The notes beneath the pieces were generated by a model that saw only the letters and a program-made list of their open reading frames with translations, was not told where the DNA came from and ran no database searches. From assembly GCF_025465275.1 (NCBI RefSeq), contig NZ_JAODNK010000074.1:124001-188000 (forward strand): a DNA stretch of 64,000 bases. Direction: 5' to 3'. How positions within the stretch are numbered: the first letter of the stretch is position 1; every line of letters begins with the position of its first letter. The translations under genes were made by a program, and so were the position numbers. This stretch comes from Nocardia sp. Its GTDB lineage: Bacteria; Actinomycetota; Actinomycetes; Mycobacteriales; Mycobacteriaceae. Of this stretch, positions 60,651 through 64,000 are shown piece by piece.

Positions 60651-62074
60651 TTTACGGCCCTCGGCAATCCGATGTTGGGCGGCAAGCGCCGAGAGGGGGA
60701 GCGCTGACATCGCTGGCCACGCCCATCGCCTTGACGCAGCTCGCCCAGGTCGCGGTGTCGACCACGAATATCGCGCTGATGGGCACGCTCGGGGTGCGGC
60801 AGGTGGCGGCGGGCGGCCTGGCGCTGGTGCTGTTCAACCAGATTCGCACCATGTGCGTCGGGTTGATCACCGGCACCGGCAATCAGGTCGCGACCGTGGT
60901 GAGTCATGCCGATAAGCGCGCCGGCGGCCGGGACGCGGCCGCGGACGAGGTCCGGGAGGTGGTTCGATCCAGTTTCCTGATCGCGACCATTGCCGGAATC
61001 CTCGGCGGCGCACTGCTGATCGGGCTCGGCTGGGCATTGCACTGGCTCGGGCAGGATGCCTCGGTGCTGGCCGAGGCACGACCCATGATGGTCGCGCTCG
61101 CTCCGGGGTTGTTGCCCTGCCTGTGGTTTCAGGTGCTGCGGCAGTACACGGTCGGTATGCAGCGGCCGCAGGCCCTGCTGATGGTGACGCTCGGGTCGGT
61201 GGCGCTGAATGTGGCGCTGGCACTGGCCTTCATGCACGGCTGGGCCTTCCTGCCGAACCTCGGGCTCACCGGTGTCGGCGTGGCCACCTCGCTGGTCTTC
61301 CTGATCACCTTCGGCGTCTTCTGGGCCATGGTGCGCCGGGATCCGAAACTCGGCGCCACCCTGCCGCTGCGCATGTGGCCGGTGCAGTGGGGGACGGTGC
61401 GCGACGAACTGCGGCTGGGTACGCCCATCGCCCTCACCTACGGTTCCGAGGCCGGCATGTTCTCGGTGCTGGCGCTGGTGATGGGCAGTCTCGGTGCGGC
61501 GGCGCTGGCGGCGCACAATGTCGTCTACCAGATCGTCTACATCGTGTTCCAGGTGGCGATCGGGTTGTCGCACGGCGCTTCGATTCTGGTGAGCAAGGCC
61601 GTGGCGCGCGACGAATTCGGACACGCACGCTCGGTGGCGTGGCTGGCGCTGCGCTACGCGGCGGTGGTCGCGGCGCTCACCGGCATCGTCTATGTGGCCG
61701 CACCGGACTGGGTGCTGTGGCCGTTCCTGGACGACACCGATGCCGCCACCGTCTCGCTGGCGCACAGCCTCCTGCTTATCGCCATCGTGCTGCAGTTCTT
61801 CGACGCCGCCCAGAACATCGGTGTGGGCCTGTTGCGCGGTCTCAAGGACACCAAGGCAGGTTTCCGGCTGTCGCTGGTGGGGTATTGGATTGTGGGATTG
61901 CCCACTGCGCTGCTGCTCGCCTTCCCCCTGCATCTCGGCGCGGCGGGCGTGTGGTGGGGTCTGACCGCCGGTCTCGCGACCACCGCTGCCCTGATGCTGC
62001 GCCGCTACTTCACCCTGCTCCACCTGCGTGAGCAGGAGCATCCCCGAGTGCTGGCCGGTAGCCTCGGGCACTGA
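60647..62074 (+). CDS. MATE family efflux transporter
   Basis: A 475-residue, twelve-helix MATE exporter: PIALTQLAQVAVSTTNIALMGTLGVRQVAAGGLAL at the start and NLGLTGVGVATSLVFL, ISVGLSHGASILVSKAVAR-like segments in the middle; GVWWGLTAGLATTA near the end. It most likely exports the product of the upstream enzymes. The ATG overlaps the SbnA-like stop codon, so the pair is co-translated. Confidence 0.88.
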   Translation: MIYGPRQSDVGRQAPRGGALTSLATPIALTQLAQVAVSTTNIALMGTLGVRQVAAGGLALVLFNQIRTMCVGLITGTGNQVATVVSHADKRAGGRDAAADEVREVVRSSFLIATIAGILGGALLIGLGWALHWLGQDASVLAEARPMMVALAPGLLPCLWFQVLRQYTVGMQRPQALLMVTLGSVALNVALALAFMHGWAFLPNLGLTGVGVATSLVFLITFGVFWAMVRRDPKLGATLPLRMWPVQWGTVRDELRLGTPIALTYGSEAGMFSVLALVMGSLGAAALAAHNVVYQIVYIVFQVAIGLSHGASILVSKAVARDEFGHARSVAWLALRYAAVVAALTGIVYVAAPDWVLWPFLDDTDAATVSLAHSLLLIAIVLQFFDAAQNIGVGLLRGLKDTKAGFRLSLVGYWIVGLPTALLLAFPLHLGAAGVWWGLTAGLATTAALMLRRYFTLLHLREQEHPRVLAGSLGH

Positions 62075-62203
62075 GTTGACACGTAAATCTCACCTCCCCG
62101 CAAGCATGCCGTCACTGACCGTGGGCACTCTGAAGGAAATGGCTTCGCTATTCTGGCGGACGGAATCGGCAAGCTGAGGGCACACCATCCGGGGAGGATG
62201 TCC

Positions 62204-63157
62204 GTGTACATCGCGAGAGTCGCTGAGCACCCGAGGGCAGACCACGTTCTGTTCCACTTCAGTGACACCCATCTGATCGCCGCTGACGCCGATCTCTACG
62301 GGGACGTCGACGCGGAAGCGCGGCTACGCCAACTCCTCGACGAGGCCGAGGCCAGCCGCATCACACCCACCGCCATCGTCTTCACCGGCGACCTCACCGA
62401 TCAGGGTGAGGCAGGCGCCTACCGGAAGCTACGGGCACTGGCGGAGCCCTGGGCCGAGCGCATCGGCGCACCCCTGATCTGGGTGGCCGGCAATCACGAC
62501 AGCCGGGCCGTACTGCGCGAAGAGCTCTTGAATGAAAAGGGTTCCGCCGCACCGCTGGACGCCGTGCACATGTTCGACGGGCTGCGCATCATCGCCCTCG
62601 ACACCACCGTGCCCGGCCACCACTACGGCGAGATCACCGACGCGCAGCTGCAATGGCTACGCGACGTGCTGGCCGAGCCGGCGCCCTTCGGCACCATCCT
62701 GGCCATGCACCACCCGCCCATCCCCTGTGTGATGGATCTGGCAGTGACGGTGGAGCTGCGCGATCAGCGCCGCCTCGCCGATGTGCTGGACGGCACCGAC
62801 GTGCGCACCATTCTGGCTGGGCACCTGCACTTCTCCACCAGTGCGACCTTCGCCGGGATTCCGGTGTCGGTGGCCTCGGCCACCTGCTACAGCCAGGATC
62901 TGGCGGTGCAGCAGGGTGGGCAGCGGGGCCGGGACGGGGCGCAGGCCTTCAACTATGTGCACATCTACCCGGACACCGTCGTGCACTCGGTGGTGCCGCT
63001 GGGTGCGGGACCGACGGTCGGCGATCCCGCGACCCCGGAGGAGGCGGCCAAAAGACTCGCCGACGCCGGGATCGTGATTCCGGAGGCCGCCCGCATCCCG
63101 CACGTCATGCGGCGCCGCGACAGTGCGACCGAATCCGACGGGGAGTCGGTGCTCTGA
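62204..63157 (+). CDS. Rv0805-like metallophosphodiesterase
   Basis: A 317-residue calcineurin-like phosphodiesterase. GGGGAGG (62191-62197) is spaced for GTG 62204, giving MYIARVAEHPRADHVLFHFSDTHL as in Rv0805; the ATG six bases earlier overlaps that site. Metal motifs in order: SDTHL, GDLTD, GNHD, MHHPP and GHLHFS, all complete. Rv0805 hydrolyses 3',5'- and 2',3'-cyclic nucleotides. It is convergent with the Stealth gene, as Rv0805 and Rv0806c are. Confidence 0.92.
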   Translation: MYIARVAEHPRADHVLFHFSDTHLIAADADLYGDVDAEARLRQLLDEAEASRITPTAIVFTGDLTDQGEAGAYRKLRALAEPWAERIGAPLIWVAGNHDSRAVLREELLNEKGSAAPLDAVHMFDGLRIIALDTTVPGHHYGEITDAQLQWLRDVLAEPAPFGTILAMHHPPIPCVMDLAVTVELRDQRRLADVLDGTDVRTILAGHLHFSTSATFAGIPVSVASATCYSQDLAVQQGGQRGRDGAQAFNYVHIYPDTVVHSVVPLGAGPTVGDPATPEEAAKRLADAGIVIPEAARIPHVMRRRDSATESDGESVL

Positions 63158-63174
63158 CGCAGCGGCCTGTCACT

Positions 63175-63208
63175 GCGGTGTGTGTCCCGGCGCGGTGTGT
63201 GTCCCGGC
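63175..63208. repeat. 17-bp perfect tandem duplication
   Basis: GCGGTGTGTGTCCCGGC occurs twice in a row (63175-63191 and 63192-63208) just after the phosphodiesterase stop. Confidence 0.85.
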
Positions 63209-63223
63209 CCAAAGCGCGCCGGG
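63186..63223. terminator. hairpin between convergent genes
   Basis: CCCGGCGCG and CGCGCCGGG pair perfectly over 9 bp with a 20-nt loop, between the phosphodiesterase and Stealth stops. It could end both transcripts. Confidence 0.45.
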
Positions 63224-63237
63224 ATGACGAGTTGAGT

Positions 63238-64000
63238 TCAGGCAGCGCCTGATTCGAACACGGCGATGGTGTCCGTGATCGTCTCGGGCTTCTCCCATGG
63301 GGCGGGTTGCGGGAAATAGGTGTCCAGGAACTCCGATACCGCGCGCACCCGCTCCACCTCCGGGACCTCCGGGAAACTGCCGTCATTGAGGCAGAAGAAG
63401 TCCACATTGCGGCGCTTGGCCAAACCGTCGAGCAGCGCGAGGCCGGTGTACATGGTGGTGTCCACGTAGCGGACCTTCGCCGCTTCCTGCGCGACGGCGC
63501 GCCCGGTGAGCAGCGCGTAGTAGTGGTAGAGCGAATTGGTCACCGAGATATCGGTGGCCGCGCGGAAGCGGCTGGTGCGGGTGCGCGCGAAGTCCTCCGG
63601 GAAGGCCTGCTCCATCTCGTGCAGCACACTGCGGCGCAGCGGAACCGGGGTGTGCTCCAGGTGCCGGGTGATGATGTGCCCGAAACGCCGGGTCAGCAAT
63701 TGCCGGTTCATCCGGGCGGCGTTCTCGAAGCCGCTGCGGCGTTCATTGTTGGCGCCCGGGCCGATTCGGGTGCCCGCCTCGATATAGCGGCTGATCCCGG
63801 CGGGGGTGAAGAACATGGACGGGCGCACCGGGCGCGCGAAGAACATGTCGTCATTGGAGTACAGGAAGTGCTCCGCGAGCCCCTCGATGTGCTGCAGCTG
63901 GCTTTCCACCGCATGCGAATTGAACACCGGCAGGCCGCTCGCATCGGCGAAGTGGTCGATCGCCCGCACGACGGTCACCTGCGGATCGTCGGCCAGCCAG
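63238..64000 (-). CDS. Stealth-family sugar-phosphate transferase (CpsY-like), N-terminus outside the window
   Basis: About 253 C-terminal residues are visible and the frame is open to the window edge. Stealth conserved regions: FNSHAVESQLQHIEGLAEHFLYSNDDMFFARP (CR2 region, split), RMNRQLLTRRFGHIITRHLEHTPVPLRRSVLHEME (CR3) and FFCLNDGSFPE (CR4). Stealth proteins transfer hexose-1-phosphate to build capsule-like phosphoglycans. In M. tuberculosis the homologue is CpsY (Rv0806c), with the same neighbour. Confidence 0.9.
   Translation of the reverse strand, partial: WLADDPQVTVVRAIDHFADASGLPVFNSHAVESQLQHIEGLAEHFLYSNDDMFFARPVRPSMFFTPAGISRYIEAGTRIGPGANNERRSGFENAARMNRQLLTRRFGHIITRHLEHTPVPLRRSVLHEMEQAFPEDFARTRTSRFRAATDISVTNSLYHYYALLTGRAVAQEAAKVRYVDTTMYTGLALLDGLAKRRNVDFFCLNDGSFPEVPEVERVRAVSEFLDTYFPQPAPWEKPETITDTIAVFESGAA

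Noticed and set aside
60623..62071. A 482-codon ORF opposite the MATE gene
   Set aside because: It is antisense to a gene with clear helices and coupling; the Gln/His/Arg-rich composition is typical of a shadow.
1..64000. CRISPR arrays, rRNA genes and intact insertion sequences
   Set aside because: No regularly spaced repeats, rRNA-like stretches or transposase motifs were seen on either strand.

Overview
The window is GC-rich actinobacterial chromosome, most likely from Nocardia or a close relative. Evidence: the order eno, FtsB/DivIC, DUF501, exopolyphosphatase with an LpqU-type transglycosylase beside eno, as in Mycobacterium tuberculosis Rv1022-Rv1026; an Rv0805-like phosphodiesterase convergent with a Stealth/CpsY gene as in Rv0805-Rv0806c; an antigen-85-type mycolyltransferase; an EmbR-like SARP-FHA regulator; LppP/LprE lipoprotein; and frequent GTG starts with 4-nt stop/start overlaps.

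Layout. 1-2.3 kb: the end of a Baeyer-Villiger-type monooxygenase and a LipR-like esterase (mymA-lipR arrangement), then chorismate mutase. 2.3-5.4 kb: TetR and P450 with a dyad operator, then the EmbR-like regulator. 5.5-10.7 kb: membrane glycosyltransferase, a His-rich protein behind a CsoR-type copper operator, and a divergent MFS/LysR pair. 10.9-20 kb: DinB-type enzyme, HrpB helicase, lipoprotein, XRE regulator, mycolyltransferase, membrane protein plus TetR. 20-27 kb: two LysR genes, a tautomerase, ParA, Nudix, ArsR-SRPBCC opposite a YCII gene, acyl-CoA dehydrogenase and MarR. 27.2-33.7 kb: a probable sulfate-ester regulon (formylglycine-generating enzyme, sulfatase, alpha/beta hydrolase, TetR, MFS, broken M20 amidohydrolase) whose two promoters share one operator-like motif. 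33.7-41.5 kb: secreted and membrane proteins, SDR, acyltransferase, and gene-poor decayed DNA with repeats. 41.5-46 kb: a degenerate mobile element with a frameshifted tyrosine integrase and an XRE/DUF5753-DUF6879 module, next to a tRNA-Leu(UAA). 46-50.7 kb: HTH-cupin regulator, arylsulfotransferase-like protein, NCS2 permease and a POT peptide transporter. 51-55.7 kb: conserved eno block. 55.8-62.1 kb: a compact five-gene cluster (Fe(II)/2-oxoglutarate oxygenase, SbnB-like dehydrogenase, PLP decarboxylase, SbnA-like synthase, MATE exporter) preceded by an IdeR/DtxR-like iron box. 62.2-64 kb: phosphodiesterase and the Stealth gene, cut by the window end.

The most interesting unit is the 55.8-62.1 kb cluster. 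SbnA and SbnB homologues normally make L-2,3-diaminopropionate, so I infer a small NRPS-free pathway for an exported diaminopropionate-derived compound, possibly a metallophore, under iron control. Second is the 27-33.7 kb sulfatase regulon with its shared operator and partial decay. The 38-45 kb stretch carries several small duplications that break reading frames, indicating ongoing decay.
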